Assembly (NCBI RefSeq): GCF_000827885.1
Contig: NZ_JTKH01000021.1
Location: 186,001 to 250,000 of the forward strand
DNA from: Vibrio renipiscarius
Lineage (GTDB): Bacteria; Pseudomonadota; Gammaproteobacteria; Enterobacterales; Vibrionaceae
DNA: 64,000 nt
Direction: 5' to 3'
Part shown: positions 37,337-46,582 of the stretch, piece after piece
Layout of the letters: each line of letters begins with the position of its first letter
Position numbering within the stretch: the first letter of the stretch is position 1
Notes under the pieces: model-generated
Told to the model about the DNA's origin: nothing
The model's input: the letters and a program-made list of their open reading frames with translations, nothing else
The model's database searches: none
Made by a program: the position numbers and the translations under genes

Positions 37337-37807
37337 TTATTCACATTCTATAACAGTAAGTTTTGGCTCTGAGCCTTGTGCTGAACTAATAGCGTATTGC
37401 ACATAACACTTATCAGTTTCTTTACTATCAGCAAATGTATAACGAATTGAATATTTGGTTGCATCAGAACCAGATACAACAGCCCAATCAGAGCCGTCAC
37501 TTAAGCCAACTACCGATTTACCGATACCATTTTCTGATGCTTCAGGGTAACCCCAAGTTGTTGTAATTGTATCGCCAGAAGCTCCGGAAATTGAACCACC
37601 ATCAATAGTTTCAACCCCATCAATCGCAGCACGGCCATAAACGATACCCGTTGCGCCGGCCATTGCGCCTTTAAGACCTTCTAGAGAGGCATTACGCGCA
37701 TCATCTTGTAGGTTAAGAAAACGTGGAGCTGCTGTTACTGCCAGAATACCTAGAATAACAATTACCACCACTAGTTCGATAAGGGTGAAACCGCCTTGTC
37801 TTTTCAT
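37337..37807 (-). CDS. mshA: MSHA major pilin MshA
   Basis: 156 aa prepilin; leader MKRQGG, mature start FTLIELVVVIVILGILAVTAAPRFL with Glu5. The conserved stretch NLQDDARNASLEGLKGAMAGATGIVYGRAAI is typical of MshA. Cys134 and Cys155 form the likely D-region disulfide. The hydroxyl-rich loop (DGGSISGASGDTITTT, residues about 68-83) offers possible O-glycosylation sites. It builds the dynamic surface-sensing pilus used for attachment to chitin and glass in V. cholerae. It lies 37 bp downstream of mshB and is followed by a strong terminator. Confidence 0.96.
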   Translation of the reverse strand: MKRQGGFTLIELVVVIVILGILAVTAAPRFLNLQDDARNASLEGLKGAMAGATGIVYGRAAIDGVETIDGGSISGASGDTITTTWGYPEASENGIGKSVVGLSDGSDWAVVSGSDATKYSIRYTFADSKETDKCYVQYAISSAQGSEPKLTVIECE

Positions 37808-37844
37808 AGTATCAATCTCTCTAATTTATAAATAATTTGCAGAA

Positions 37845-38420
37845 CTACTGCAGGGTAACGGTCACACGACCGGTTTTGATTTCATACTCAAACTGATGTG
37901 CAGTGCTGCCTTCTTGCTGAATATAAATACAAGAATCATTACTACTCCCCGCATGAGCGGAATATTTTACGTTTTTATCAATTTTCGCATTCGCTACAGT
38001 ATCAACTTTTGGTGGATTCTGAAGCAAGTTCTCCATCAATAAGATGCAGGTCAATTCTGATACCTTAGTCGGAAAACTCGAATTATCTTCCTTCACGCTG
38101 ATAGGATAACCGTCACGAAAGCCCGTATTAGAACCATTCGATTCTTTTGAACGGGTTAACCAAAAATCAACACCGTCATAGCTGACGTAATTTTGTTTTT
38201 GTCCGCCCTCATTTAGAGAGGGGCGAGACTCGGCTTCCCATTGCGCTCGGGCCGAAAGAACCCCTGTGGCAAAGCCTCCGGCGACACCTTCAATGCTGGC
38301 TTTTTTTGCCTCATCCGTCACATCTAAGAAGCGAGGTAAGGCGGCCACTGCCAATAATCCGACGACAACAATCACCACCACAAGTTCGACTAATGAAAAA
38401 CCACTTTGTTTCTTGTTCAT
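37845..38420 (-). CDS. mshB: MSHA pilin MshB
   Basis: 191 aa; leader MNKKQSG then FSLVELVVVIVVVGLLAVAALPRFLD and an MshA-like helix (EAKKASIEGVAGGFATGVL). One Cys in TCILLMEN and one in NDSCIYIQQ. First gene of the structural half of the locus; a promoter candidate with perfect TATAAT lies 30 bp upstream. Confidence 0.93.
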   Translation of the reverse strand: MNKKQSGFSLVELVVVIVVVGLLAVAALPRFLDVTDEAKKASIEGVAGGFATGVLSARAQWEAESRPSLNEGGQKQNYVSYDGVDFWLTRSKESNGSNTGFRDGYPISVKEDNSSFPTKVSELTCILLMENLLQNPPKVDTVANAKIDKNVKYSAHAGSSNDSCIYIQQEGSTAHQFEYEIKTGRVTVTLQ

Positions 38421-38451
38421 AATCTCATCAACTCACTTATTGGTACGCCGT

Positions 38452-38457
38452 ATTATA
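38452..38457 (-). promoter_or_regulatory. Promoter -10 candidate for the mshB-A-C-D-O-P-Q operon
   Basis: A perfect TATAAT on the minus strand (38457-38452) in the 82-bp mshF-mshB gap, the largest gap within the pilus locus before mshA. The -35 is poor (ttactt at 16 bp), so an activator may be needed. I recall that the V. cholerae MSHA locus has separate secretory and structural operons, which fits this position. Confidence 0.5.
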
Positions 38458-38502
38458 CGCGTATTGATTAACAAAGTAACCGACAATGCGTCAAAAAATA
38501 GG

Positions 38503-38979
38503 TTATGACGAAAATATGACACTGACATCAAATTTGTTCCGCTTCAACTCCACTTCCACCCCAGCTTTACCTCCATAGAAGTAATGACATTGAAAGTAAG
38601 ATTCCGTTGAATTATTTATTATTTTATTGGGGTAAGCGTCTAAAACACGCGCCTCTTCATAAAAAACATCCAACCAATAATGACAATCGAATTTACCTAG
38701 CGAATTTTGCGGTAAAACCCAACCTGATGCTGAAAAGTACAGGTCCCTTCCGTCGATAGTGAGTGTCCGAGGTTTGTCGGCTAACAACCATTCCTGTTTG
38801 TAATAATTAGTTCGTTCTAGTATTCGCTTACTTGCGATCAACAATGCCGCGTTGCTCGCCTCTTGATCCACTTTTTTCCAAGCGACACCAAACGCCGTTA
38901 GCAGCATGAGCAACACCAAAAACCACACGGCCATTCTTGAACGTTCAAGGTTTAACCAGAGGCTAGCCTTTAATGGCAT
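38503..38979 (-). CDS. mshF: MSHA biogenesis protein MshF
   Basis: 158 aa bitopic protein with one N-terminal helix (MAVWFLVLLMLLTAFGVAW) and a small periplasmic part with two Cys (FDCHYWLD, YFQCHYFYGG). It has no clear prepilin peptidase motif. The role is unknown; its place between mshG and mshB is conserved. It overlaps the end of mshG by 17 bp. Confidence 0.85.
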   Translation of the reverse strand: MPLKASLWLNLERSRMAVWFLVLLMLLTAFGVAWKKVDQEASNAALLIASKRILERTNYYKQEWLLADKPRTLTIDGRDLYFSASGWVLPQNSLGKFDCHYWLDVFYEEARVLDAYPNKIINNSTESYFQCHYFYGGKAGVEVELKRNKFDVSVIFSS

Positions 38980-40183
38980 CCAACATTCCCCACATCGGTA
39001 AGAAGATACCCAACGCTAAGATAAGCACCATCCCAGCAACGACGATCAGTAAGAAGGGTTCAATACGTGCGGTTAGCGTTTTTAAGTCGTAATCCACTTC
39101 CCGATCGTAAAAATCCGCCACCTCAATCAAAAGTTCATCTACGCGTCCGGTCTCTTCGCCAACCGATAGCATTTGAATCACCAAGGGGGTAAAAATGCCG
39201 GTCGCAATGGCCGTATTTGAAATGGAACTCCCCGCTTCAATCGAGGCTTTCATTTCTAATAAACGAGCTTCTAAAAACTTGTTATCAAGCGCTTCTGCTG
39301 ATAAGGCGAGCGATTGATTGAGCGGCACGCCCGCCTTCAACATCAGCGCAAAAGTGCGCGAAAAACGCGCCAACTGCGCACGATTAATGATCCCGCCGAC
39401 CACCGGCATTCTTAGGCGTATTTTGTCCCACTTCTCTCGCCCACTCGGGGTTTGTAACCAGGTGCGAAAAGCGAATAATGCACCAAAAATACCCGCCAAC
39501 ATCAATGACCAGTAGTTAACAAAAAAATCCGAGGTCGCCATCAATATTCGTGTTGGCAGAGGCAACTCCACCCCAAACCGAGCAAACATACTGGAAAATT
39601 GCGGAATAACTTTAACGTTCAACACAAACATCGCGAGAACAATAAAGCTGATCACGAACGTAGGGTAACGCATAGCGGTTTTGATTCGCTTACGGGTTTC
39701 CAATTCCTGTTCGTAGTAATTGGCAAGCTGCAATAATGCGTCATCGAGTCGACCGGTGTTTTCTCCGACGCTGAGCATTGAAACAAATAGAGGGCTAAAA
39801 ACCTGAGGATGCATACTCATCGATGCCGAAAGACTTCGGCCATTGGTGAGCTCATTGGTCACTTCTTCAAGCGCTTCTTTCAGCTGCTTGTTCACGCAGT
39901 TTTGCGTTAACCCTTTCATGGAGCGCAGTAATGGCACGCCCGCTTTGGTTAAGCTGTACATTTGGCGACAGAAGATCACCAATACATCTAGAGGCACCGC
40001 CGGAGTGAAGAGCGCTTTGAGATCAAGATCAAAACCTGTCCTTTTTTTGCCTTCACGCAAATCAATAGGAATGATGCCTTTCGCCATTAACGCTTCCGCA
40101 GCAAGATCGAACGTTCCCGCGTCAATGCTGCCGGTGACCTTGTTGCCACTGAGGTCACGGCCTTGATAATGAAATACCGACAT
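38963..40183 (-). CDS. mshG: MSHA inner-membrane platform protein MshG (GspF/PilC family)
   Basis: 406 aa. Two GspF domains: about 65-190 (FCRQMYSLTKAGVPLLRSMKGL...SVGENTGRLDDAL) and about 265-390 (FSRTFALMLKAGVPLNQSLALS...SVGEETGRVDELL), with helices near 165-190, 215-235 and 375-400. It is the polytopic base on which MshE works. It lies 8 bp after mshE. Confidence 0.96.
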   Translation of the reverse strand: MSVFHYQGRDLSGNKVTGSIDAGTFDLAAEALMAKGIIPIDLREGKKRTGFDLDLKALFTPAVPLDVLVIFCRQMYSLTKAGVPLLRSMKGLTQNCVNKQLKEALEEVTNELTNGRSLSASMSMHPQVFSPLFVSMLSVGENTGRLDDALLQLANYYEQELETRKRIKTAMRYPTFVISFIVLAMFVLNVKVIPQFSSMFARFGVELPLPTRILMATSDFFVNYWSLMLAGIFGALFAFRTWLQTPSGREKWDKIRLRMPVVGGIINRAQLARFSRTFALMLKAGVPLNQSLALSAEALDNKFLEARLLEMKASIEAGSSISNTAIATGIFTPLVIQMLSVGEETGRVDELLIEVADFYDREVDYDLKTLTARIEPFLLIVVAGMVLILALGIFLPMWGMLDAIKG

Positions 40184-40191
40184 AGAGGCCC

Positions 40192-41916
40192 TTACAAGTA
40201 GATCGCTTGAACGCTGCCCGTAGAATCCCCTTCGCCAAGGTTCATGACCTCATCGAAGCTGACAGTTCCTTGCAGTGCAAGCATCATCGCGGAAGACAAT
40301 AATGGCTTGTAATGCTCAGAGGCGCGGGCAATTTGGGCAAATCCCACCGCGTCATTGGCACGCAGAGCGTCCATCATTTCGGGTTCGAGTTCGAGTATTT
40401 CAAATACGCCAATTCGGCCACGGTAACCGGTTAAGTTACAGTTCTGACACCCTCGACCACGCACAAATTTAGCCTCCACTTGATTTGGGAATCGCTGCAT
40501 CAGCCATTGCTTAGCGCTTTCATCAATGACATGTTCGGTTTTGCAATCAGGGCAGACTTTTCGAACTAAACGCTGAGCGACCACCGCTCTCACTGCGCTC
40601 GCCACTAAATAGCCCGGCGCGCCCATGTCCATCATGCGCAACGCACTGTCAACCGCATCATTGGTGTGAAGGGTACTCAAGACAAGGTGTCCCGTCAGGG
40701 CGGCTCGCAAGCCGATTTCGACCGTTTCTTGGTCACGCATTTCACCGATAAGAATGATATCGGGGTCTTGACGCAAAAACGTTCTCAGAATAGTCGAGAA
40801 ATCGAGGTTAATTTTACTGTTCACCTGCACCTGATTGACACGAGGAAGGCGATATTCCACCGGATCTTCTGCCGTGATGATTTTTTTACCTGGAACGTTG
40901 AGCTCACTCAATGCGCCATACAAGGTGGTGGTTTTTCCTGAACCGGTTGGGCCTGTCACCAAAATCATGCCATGGGGACGACGCAATTGACGACGCAAGC
41001 GATCCAGTAGATCGGGTGGTAATCCAGATTGATCTAAATTTCTCAGACCTGAAGATTGATTGAGTAGACGCATCACGACTGATTCGCCGTATTGAACCGG
41101 CATCGTAGACATACGAATATCAACCGATTGCCCTTTGATCTTGATATTAAAGCGGCCATCTTGCGGCAAACGCTTTTCTGAAATATCTAAATTGGCCATC
41201 AATTTTAGGCGTAATACCAACGCGGGTGCGACGTTCACCTCATTAAGCAATGTTTCATGCAGCACCCCATCAATACGCTGACGCAAGCGCAATACATTGG
41301 AATCAGGTTCGATATGAATATCTGACGCGCCAACTTGTATCGCATCTTCAAACAATGAATTGATCAGCTTGACCACCGTCACTTCATCGCTGTCTTCATC
41401 TTCAATACTAAAGTCAAAGGCTTCTGTAACTTGGTGTTCCGCTTGTAATTGCTCTGCAAACGAGGCAATTTCTTTGGTGCGGCGATAGTAACGGTCAAAA
41501 CCATCAACCAACTGGCTTTCTGGCGCAATCACAAATTCAATCGAATATTGCGGAAGCTGAGAGAGTAACGACTCTTGAGCAAAAAGATCCGCCGGATCGC
41601 TCATCGCGACGCGCAACGTATCTAAATTTCGGCCAATGATTAATGCTCTCAAACGGCGAGCATGCACTTCCGGTAAAATCTGAACGGCTTCAATGTCGAC
41701 ATTCACACGACTCAAATCAATAAGAGGAAGCGCTAACTGCTGAGAGAGAAACGTCAGCATTTGCTTCTCACTTAAGAAACCCAGATCGATCAAGGTTGCG
41801 CCAAGTTTTCGACCCGTGGTCTTTTGTGCGGCTAAGGCTTGATCAACTTGGTGCTCACTAATGATGCCTTCTTCAACCAGCAAATCACCGAGGCGCTTTC
41901 TTAATTTAATTTGCAT
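40192..41916 (-). CDS. mshE: MSHA extension ATPase MshE (c-di-GMP-binding)
   Basis: 574 aa PilB-type ATPase. The N-terminal MshEN domain has two tandem 24-residue c-di-GMP motifs, residues 8-31 and 37-60. Each follows the pattern (R/K)LG-xx-L-xx-G(x6)-L-xxx-L-xx-Q: RLGDLL...EEG...ALAAQ and KLGATL...DLG...FLSQQ. The core has Walker A GPTGSGKTT, the Asp box DPDIILIGEMRD, a His box, and the tetracysteine zinc site CPDC...CQNC. In V. cholerae, c-di-GMP binding to MshE drives pilus extension. It overlaps mshN by 11 bp. Confidence 0.97.
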   Translation of the reverse strand: MQIKLRKRLGDLLVEEGIISEHQVDQALAAQKTTGRKLGATLIDLGFLSEKQMLTFLSQQLALPLIDLSRVNVDIEAVQILPEVHARRLRALIIGRNLDTLRVAMSDPADLFAQESLLSQLPQYSIEFVIAPESQLVDGFDRYYRRTKEIASFAEQLQAEHQVTEAFDFSIEDEDSDEVTVVKLINSLFEDAIQVGASDIHIEPDSNVLRLRQRIDGVLHETLLNEVNVAPALVLRLKLMANLDISEKRLPQDGRFNIKIKGQSVDIRMSTMPVQYGESVVMRLLNQSSGLRNLDQSGLPPDLLDRLRRQLRRPHGMILVTGPTGSGKTTTLYGALSELNVPGKKIITAEDPVEYRLPRVNQVQVNSKINLDFSTILRTFLRQDPDIILIGEMRDQETVEIGLRAALTGHLVLSTLHTNDAVDSALRMMDMGAPGYLVASAVRAVVAQRLVRKVCPDCKTEHVIDESAKQWLMQRFPNQVEAKFVRGRGCQNCNLTGYRGRIGVFEILELEPEMMDALRANDAVGFAQIARASEHYKPLLSSAMMLALQGTVSFDEVMNLGEGDSTGSVQAIYL

Positions 41917-43096
41917 TGGATTGCTCCTCTAATGTGCTCAGCACATTCAAGCGATCACGAATGAACTGTTGAGATGAACTCGACAAACCGACTTTATTCA
42001 ATGCTTGTTGGTAAGCCGATGTCGCTTCTGGCAACTTGAATCCACGCTCAAGCTGAATGCCATAGCCTAGCCACCAGCGGCCATTTTCTGGTTCAATCGC
42101 GACTAATTGCTGATAACTTTCTTGAGCCAGTGCATTTTGGTTATTTTTTTGTGCCAAAGCGGCACGAAGCGACAAGTAATCGAGATGAGGATTCGCCGGC
42201 AAATGCACCAACGGTGTTAATGCAGCGGCATTTTGTTTCTCTTTAATCAACAACTTGGACAACGCCAAACGCACATCCATATCATCATGGTCAATGGCGA
42301 TGCCTTTTTGCAGTAAATCTACCGCCTTACGCACTTCCCCTTTGCCATAATATAACGCCGCCAGTTTCTGGCGAATTTGGCTGTCTCTTGGGGCATAACG
42401 CAACGCATCATTGTAATGCTCGATCGCATCCGCCAAATTATTTGCATCTAAGGCTTTTTTGCCTCGCTCCTGCGCTTTGCGGGCTAATTGGATTGGCGTA
42501 AGCTCAACCTGCTCAACCACGACAACGCCATCTGCGCGGTCTGTCGTCGGTGATGCTGATGCCTCCGAGAGCGACTCCGAAGCGTTAGGCTTGCTGACGT
42601 TTGCGATAAAACGTGGCGCATCATCGGGCTTTAGCGACGGACTCGAGGCGCGAGAAGATAACGAGCTCTCGCTCTGCTGAGTGGTGGTCGGTTGAACGAT
42701 GCTAGCTTGAACGGTGCTAGCTTGAACCGATACTTGAGGTGCCACGTCTACGACTTCAGGTAACGGAAGTCTGATGGGCGCAGGCGCGCTATAAATGGTA
42801 TCGCTGGCCGAGGTCACTTTCGCCGTCGGCGATGGCAGTGAGGCCACTTCAGCCAAAGCGCTTTCTGACGTCACTGCCGATTGTTGGTGTGGCTGAATAA
42901 CGTCGTCTTGTTGAAGCGCTCTTTCTTGTTGAGACATCGCCCAACCGCCCATCGCCAAACTCAGACTAAAACCCGCAATCAACCATGGCCATCTTGGTTT
43001 TTGTTTAATGGTCGGCACGTGCACTTTTTCTATGCTGCTAGCTGAAATTGTTTGAGCTTTTGCCAGCTCTGACAGCGCGTTATTAATCGCACTCAT
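41906..43096 (-). CDS. mshN: MSHA biogenesis protein MshN (TPR)
   Basis: 396 aa. One helix (about 34-53, WPWLIAGFSLSLAMGGWAM), a long Ser/Pro/Thr/Val-rich linker (about 60-190), then TPR repeats (QLARKAQERGKKALDANNLADAIEHYNDALRYAP, ALYYGKGEVRKAVDLLQKGIAI, and others to the end). It probably aids assembly in the periplasm alongside the secretin. It sits 3 bp after mshM. Confidence 0.92.
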   Translation of the reverse strand: MSAINNALSELAKAQTISASSIEKVHVPTIKQKPRWPWLIAGFSLSLAMGGWAMSQQERALQQDDVIQPHQQSAVTSESALAEVASLPSPTAKVTSASDTIYSAPAPIRLPLPEVVDVAPQVSVQASTVQASIVQPTTTQQSESSLSSRASSPSLKPDDAPRFIANVSKPNASESLSEASASPTTDRADGVVVVEQVELTPIQLARKAQERGKKALDANNLADAIEHYNDALRYAPRDSQIRQKLAALYYGKGEVRKAVDLLQKGIAIDHDDMDVRLALSKLLIKEKQNAAALTPLVHLPANPHLDYLSLRAALAQKNNQNALAQESYQQLVAIEPENGRWWLGYGIQLERGFKLPEATSAYQQALNKVGLSSSSQQFIRDRLNVLSTLEEQSNAN

Positions 43097-43099
43097 GTT

Positions 43100-43939
43100 C
43101 TAACTCCAACCCCAACACTTTGGGCTTTTATATTTTGGTTTACAAGCATCGAACGTATCATGGGCCGCTGCGTATAAATGTGAATGTTTAATGCTTACCG
43201 ATTCTTGGCTATAAGCAAGCAATAAGCTTTTGTGGCATAACTGATTAATAAGCCGTGGAATCCCTTTACTCGCTTTCCAGATCGCTTGTTTTTGACTCGA
43301 TGAAAACACCGCGCGATCGCCTCCAGCCTTCTCGATACGAATATCGATATACGTTACCGTTTCTTCCATTGAAAGCGGCCGCAGTTTGGCACTGAAGGTG
43401 ATGCGTTGGCGAAGTTGCCGCAGGTGGTGTTGTTCTAAGCGTTGATCAAGCTCAGGCTGACCAAACAAGACGATCTGTAATAGCTTTTGTTGTTCCGTTT
43501 CTAGATTGCCGAATAAACGCAAAGCCTCCAGCGCCTCATCACTCAATGCTTGCGCTTCGTCAACCAAGACCACGACGTGCTTACCCGCTCGGGCAAAGGC
43601 AATCAATTGGCGTTGGATATCATCAACGATAGAGGTAAAGCTGCTGCTTTCTACCGCTAATTCAGTCGCCACCGCTTGACGCAATTCACGCCCACTCAAG
43701 GCAGGATTGGGCAAATACACCAATTGAACATTGGCTTTAAAATGATTGACTAACATACGGCAAACCATTGTCTTGCCCGTGCCAACTTCACCAGTCACTT
43801 TAATGACGCCTTCCCCCATCGAAAGCGCCGTATTCACCATTTGAATCGCTTCATAATGAGGAGGTAACCCCAAAAACAACTCTGTATTTGGGGTTAAATG
43901 GAAAGGCCATTGTTCAAAGCCAAAATGGTCGAGATACAT
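43100..43939 (-). CDS. mshM: MSHA biogenesis AAA ATPase MshM (ExeA-like)
   Basis: 279 aa AAA+ protein. Walker A GEVGTGKT (50-57), Walker B VVLVDEAQAL (about 123-132), sensor region GQPELDQRL and arginine-rich LRQLRQRITF. The N-terminus YLDHFGFEQWPFHLTPNTELFL is the ExeA/GspA signature, so it may help secretin placement through peptidoglycan. No peptidoglycan-binding domain is visible in this shorter version. Confidence 0.94.
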   Translation of the reverse strand: MYLDHFGFEQWPFHLTPNTELFLGLPPHYEAIQMVNTALSMGEGVIKVTGEVGTGKTMVCRMLVNHFKANVQLVYLPNPALSGRELRQAVATELAVESSSFTSIVDDIQRQLIAFARAGKHVVVLVDEAQALSDEALEALRLFGNLETEQQKLLQIVLFGQPELDQRLEQHHLRQLRQRITFSAKLRPLSMEETVTYIDIRIEKAGGDRAVFSSSQKQAIWKASKGIPRLINQLCHKSLLLAYSQESVSIKHSHLYAAAHDTFDACKPKYKSPKCWGWS

Positions 43940-43944
43940 GGTAA

Positions 43945-45600
43945 TTACTGCTGCTGTTCAGGGAACCACTCTTGCAATAAATCACGCGAACGTTCGAGTT
44001 CTTTTTGCCATGTGTTAACACCGACAACGGTCGGCTTTAGCAAGATAACCAATTCGGTTTTTTGCTGCATTTTCGATGTGTTACGGAATAAATAACCGAG
44101 ACCCGGAATATCCCCTAAGAAAGGCACTTTCGACGTTTGATCAATCGTATTTGATTTCATCAAGCCACCAATCACAACCACATCGCCATCTTGAGCTCGG
44201 ATAACCGAGTCAGACTCACGAATCGAACTTTGTGCAAGAGGAAGCGTAATGCTGCCCGTACCAAAGCCAATTTCTTTAATTTGTTCTTTAACATCAATGA
44301 CCGCAGGGTGTACATGAAGCAGTACATTGCCTTGATCATCGATTTGCGGTGTCACATCGAGAGAAATACCCGAGAAAAACGGCGTTAGTTCAAGCTCTGG
44401 CGAAGGTTCAGAATTATCACCCGAACCGACCACACTTGAAAAATCCGTCACGTAATATTCATCCGTTCCGACTTTAATCACCGCTTTTTGGTTATTTGAT
44501 GCGGTCACGCGAGGGCTAGAGAGGACGTTAAGATCGCCTTGAGTCTCCATAAAGCTCAATACCGCATCAAAACTTCCGCTGGAAATCACCACGTTGGTTT
44601 GTCCCCCAAGCAGCGCTCCTATCGAATCCAGTCCCGGTAATAATTGAGGCAGTATGTTGCCATTCGAATCTTGTACGATTGAACCTTGGCCAATGGAATA
44701 GTCCGCGCCGTTAGAGCTAAACGCCTTATTCCAATTGATTCCTTGTTGGTAGCCGTCACTTAAGGTCACTTCTAGAATCTTCGCTTCTAAGATCACTTGG
44801 CGATGCATGCGCTGCTGAGCCACACCCAAAAACTCACGCACTTGGCGAATTTCATCGGGGAAAGCTCGGACGGTAATTACGCTTGCTTGTGGCGTGACCA
44901 CCACAGATTGCCCTTTGCCATGACCAATAAGTTGGTCAACCGCCACTTCTAGCTGAGGCCAAAAATCACTTTCGCTGGTTGTTTCAATCTCTGTTCCACC
45001 TTTTGCCGAGTTCGAACTCGAAGAAGAGGAAGAAGACGATGACGATGAACTCGAATCAAAATCATTCGAAGAATCGCTATCCGAGTTCGTCACCGTGCCG
45101 GTGGTGATGGAGGTTAACGAGCGGCCAGTTCGTTTGAACTGTAAATAATCAACGGGAATCGTCACGGTGCGCAAGCCAGCAGGATACACTTGGATTACCT
45201 TGCCATTTTTTTGCACATCATAACCGTACATATCGCTAATGACCGAGAGTACTTCGTCCAGAGTCACATCAGATAAGTTAACCGTAATCTTGCCTGCGAC
45301 ATCAGGGTGAATCGCGGCGCTAAACTCCGTGCCCTTCACCAAACTGGTAAAAAAGGCATGCGCATCAACGCCACTGGCTTTAATACGGAAACGTTTCATG
45401 GTTTTGCTCGTGGAGCTCCCCGAGCCATCAAGATCAGGCATCAAATCCGCTTCAACAGAAGCTGGAAGCTCTTGCAACGCACGACTATTTGACTCATTGA
45501 TCGCTTCATTTAAAGCGTTCTTAGCCTCAACTGGGTCTCGATGCCCCATAGAACAGCCGACTAATGAAGCAATGGTGATTGCCAAAACGAGTTTACGCAT
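43945..45600 (-). CDS. mshL: MSHA outer-membrane secretin MshL
   Basis: 551 aa lipoprotein secretin: lipobox LVGC with Cys16, an N-terminal STN-like domain (FSAAIHPDVAGKITVNLSDVTLDEVLSVISDMYGYDV, about 93-130), an N1 domain, and the C-terminal secretin core (LEAKILEVTLSDGYQQGINW; VLSSPRVTASNNQKAVIKVG; DSVIRAQDGDVVVIGGLMKS; VPFLGDIPGLGYLFRN). Residues 183-196 are 14 consecutive serines in a low-complexity loop between domains. It lies 15 bp after mshK. Confidence 0.97.
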   Translation of the reverse strand: MRKLVLAITIASLVGCSMGHRDPVEAKNALNEAINESNSRALQELPASVEADLMPDLDGSGSSTSKTMKRFRIKASGVDAHAFFTSLVKGTEFSAAIHPDVAGKITVNLSDVTLDEVLSVISDMYGYDVQKNGKVIQVYPAGLRTVTIPVDYLQFKRTGRSLTSITTGTVTNSDSDSSNDFDSSSSSSSSSSSSSSNSAKGGTEIETTSESDFWPQLEVAVDQLIGHGKGQSVVVTPQASVITVRAFPDEIRQVREFLGVAQQRMHRQVILEAKILEVTLSDGYQQGINWNKAFSSNGADYSIGQGSIVQDSNGNILPQLLPGLDSIGALLGGQTNVVISSGSFDAVLSFMETQGDLNVLSSPRVTASNNQKAVIKVGTDEYYVTDFSSVVGSGDNSEPSPELELTPFFSGISLDVTPQIDDQGNVLLHVHPAVIDVKEQIKEIGFGTGSITLPLAQSSIRESDSVIRAQDGDVVVIGGLMKSNTIDQTSKVPFLGDIPGLGYLFRNTSKMQQKTELVILLKPTVVGVNTWQKELERSRDLLQEWFPEQQQ

Positions 45601-45615
45601 ACGATTTCATTAACC

Positions 45616-45942
45616 TTATTGTTTTACTTCTAAAGGAAACAATTCGAGTTTCCACTGCTTTCCGCCACGGGTAATGGTGGCGTAGTCCGCTTTAACCTGC
45701 TTGAGATAAAAACCATTTATCTTTTCGCCTACCGCCAATGCTTGTCCATTCAAGATAGCGCTGCAGGAATGCTCACCCTGACAGACGATACTTTCTAGCT
45801 TTGGCACTCGGTAGTGCTTCGTTTTTTTAACTGCTTTACTTTCAGCCACAGGCTGCCAATTAAGCGGTGCGGTGGGATCTTGTGATGCAAACGACACCGA
45901 AGAGACGCAAAGTAACGTCAAAAAGAACTTATTAACCACCAA
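45616..45942 (-). CDS. mshK: MSHA biogenesis protein MshK (PilP-like)
   Basis: 108 aa exported protein with a signal peptide (KFFLTLLCVSSVSFA) and the PilP/GspC-like strand pattern SIVCQGEHSCSAILNGQALAVGEKINGFYLKQV. A likely link between inner-membrane alignment proteins and MshL. It starts with an 11-bp overlap with mshJ. Confidence 0.88.
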   Translation of the reverse strand: MVVNKFFLTLLCVSSVSFASQDPTAPLNWQPVAESKAVKKTKHYRVPKLESIVCQGEHSCSAILNGQALAVGEKINGFYLKQVKADYATITRGGKQWKLELFPLEVKQ

Positions 45943-46582
45943 TAAACTCCTGTCGAGTGCCCAAGGTGTACACCTCTAGAATCAGCGTTGCGTTTGGGTA
46001 GTCGTTCACTTGATAATTAAAACTGCGCCAATAGTAATTCACGGGTAAAGATTCTAATGTTTCTAAATAATTCAACACGGAAAAATAGCCGCCTGTGAGT
46101 TCTAAACGCACGGGATGCAAATAGTAACCCGCGTAGTTTTCACTCGCGTTATTATTCACAATAGGCTCGGCTTTTAACGATTCTAACGACACCAAATGCA
46201 AACCTTGAGTACCCGCCAATACATCTTCAAGCAACGTTGCCATTTGACTTGGCGAAATCAGATTTTCAATCACATGGGCCAATTGTTCCGATAAGGCCTG
46301 GCTTTCTGTCACTAACCTTTGGTACTCAATATTGACGCCTTGATCAGGGTCTTGCTTCAGCTTGGTGCTGATCGCCAATATTTGGTCATCGAGTTGCTGA
46401 ATGCTGTGGTTTGTTGCCGTCAATTTCTGACGTAACAACTGATTAGACTTCACGGTCGGCTCGACAAAAAAGACATAACTTCCCAGAATGACGACCGTTA
46501 AGCTACACAGTGTAATAAGCCATTTTTCACGCACACTGAGATTGGCAAATTTCTCCGCCATTTTTAGCCATTGCGCTTTCAT
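45932..46582 (-). CDS. mshJ: MSHA alignment protein MshJ (PilO-like)
   Basis: 216 aa: one helix (WLITLCSLTVVILGSYVFFV), coiled coil (about 42-105), and a ferredoxin-like periplasmic domain (PVRLELTGGYFSVLNYLETLESLPVNYYWRSF). Together with MshI it forms the inner-membrane alignment complex. ATG overlaps the mshI stop by 4 bp (ATGA). Confidence 0.91.
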   Translation of the reverse strand: MKAQWLKMAEKFANLSVREKWLITLCSLTVVILGSYVFFVEPTVKSNQLLRQKLTATNHSIQQLDDQILAISTKLKQDPDQGVNIEYQRLVTESQALSEQLAHVIENLISPSQMATLLEDVLAGTQGLHLVSLESLKAEPIVNNNASENYAGYYLHPVRLELTGGYFSVLNYLETLESLPVNYYWRSFNYQVNDYPNATLILEVYTLGTRQEFIGG

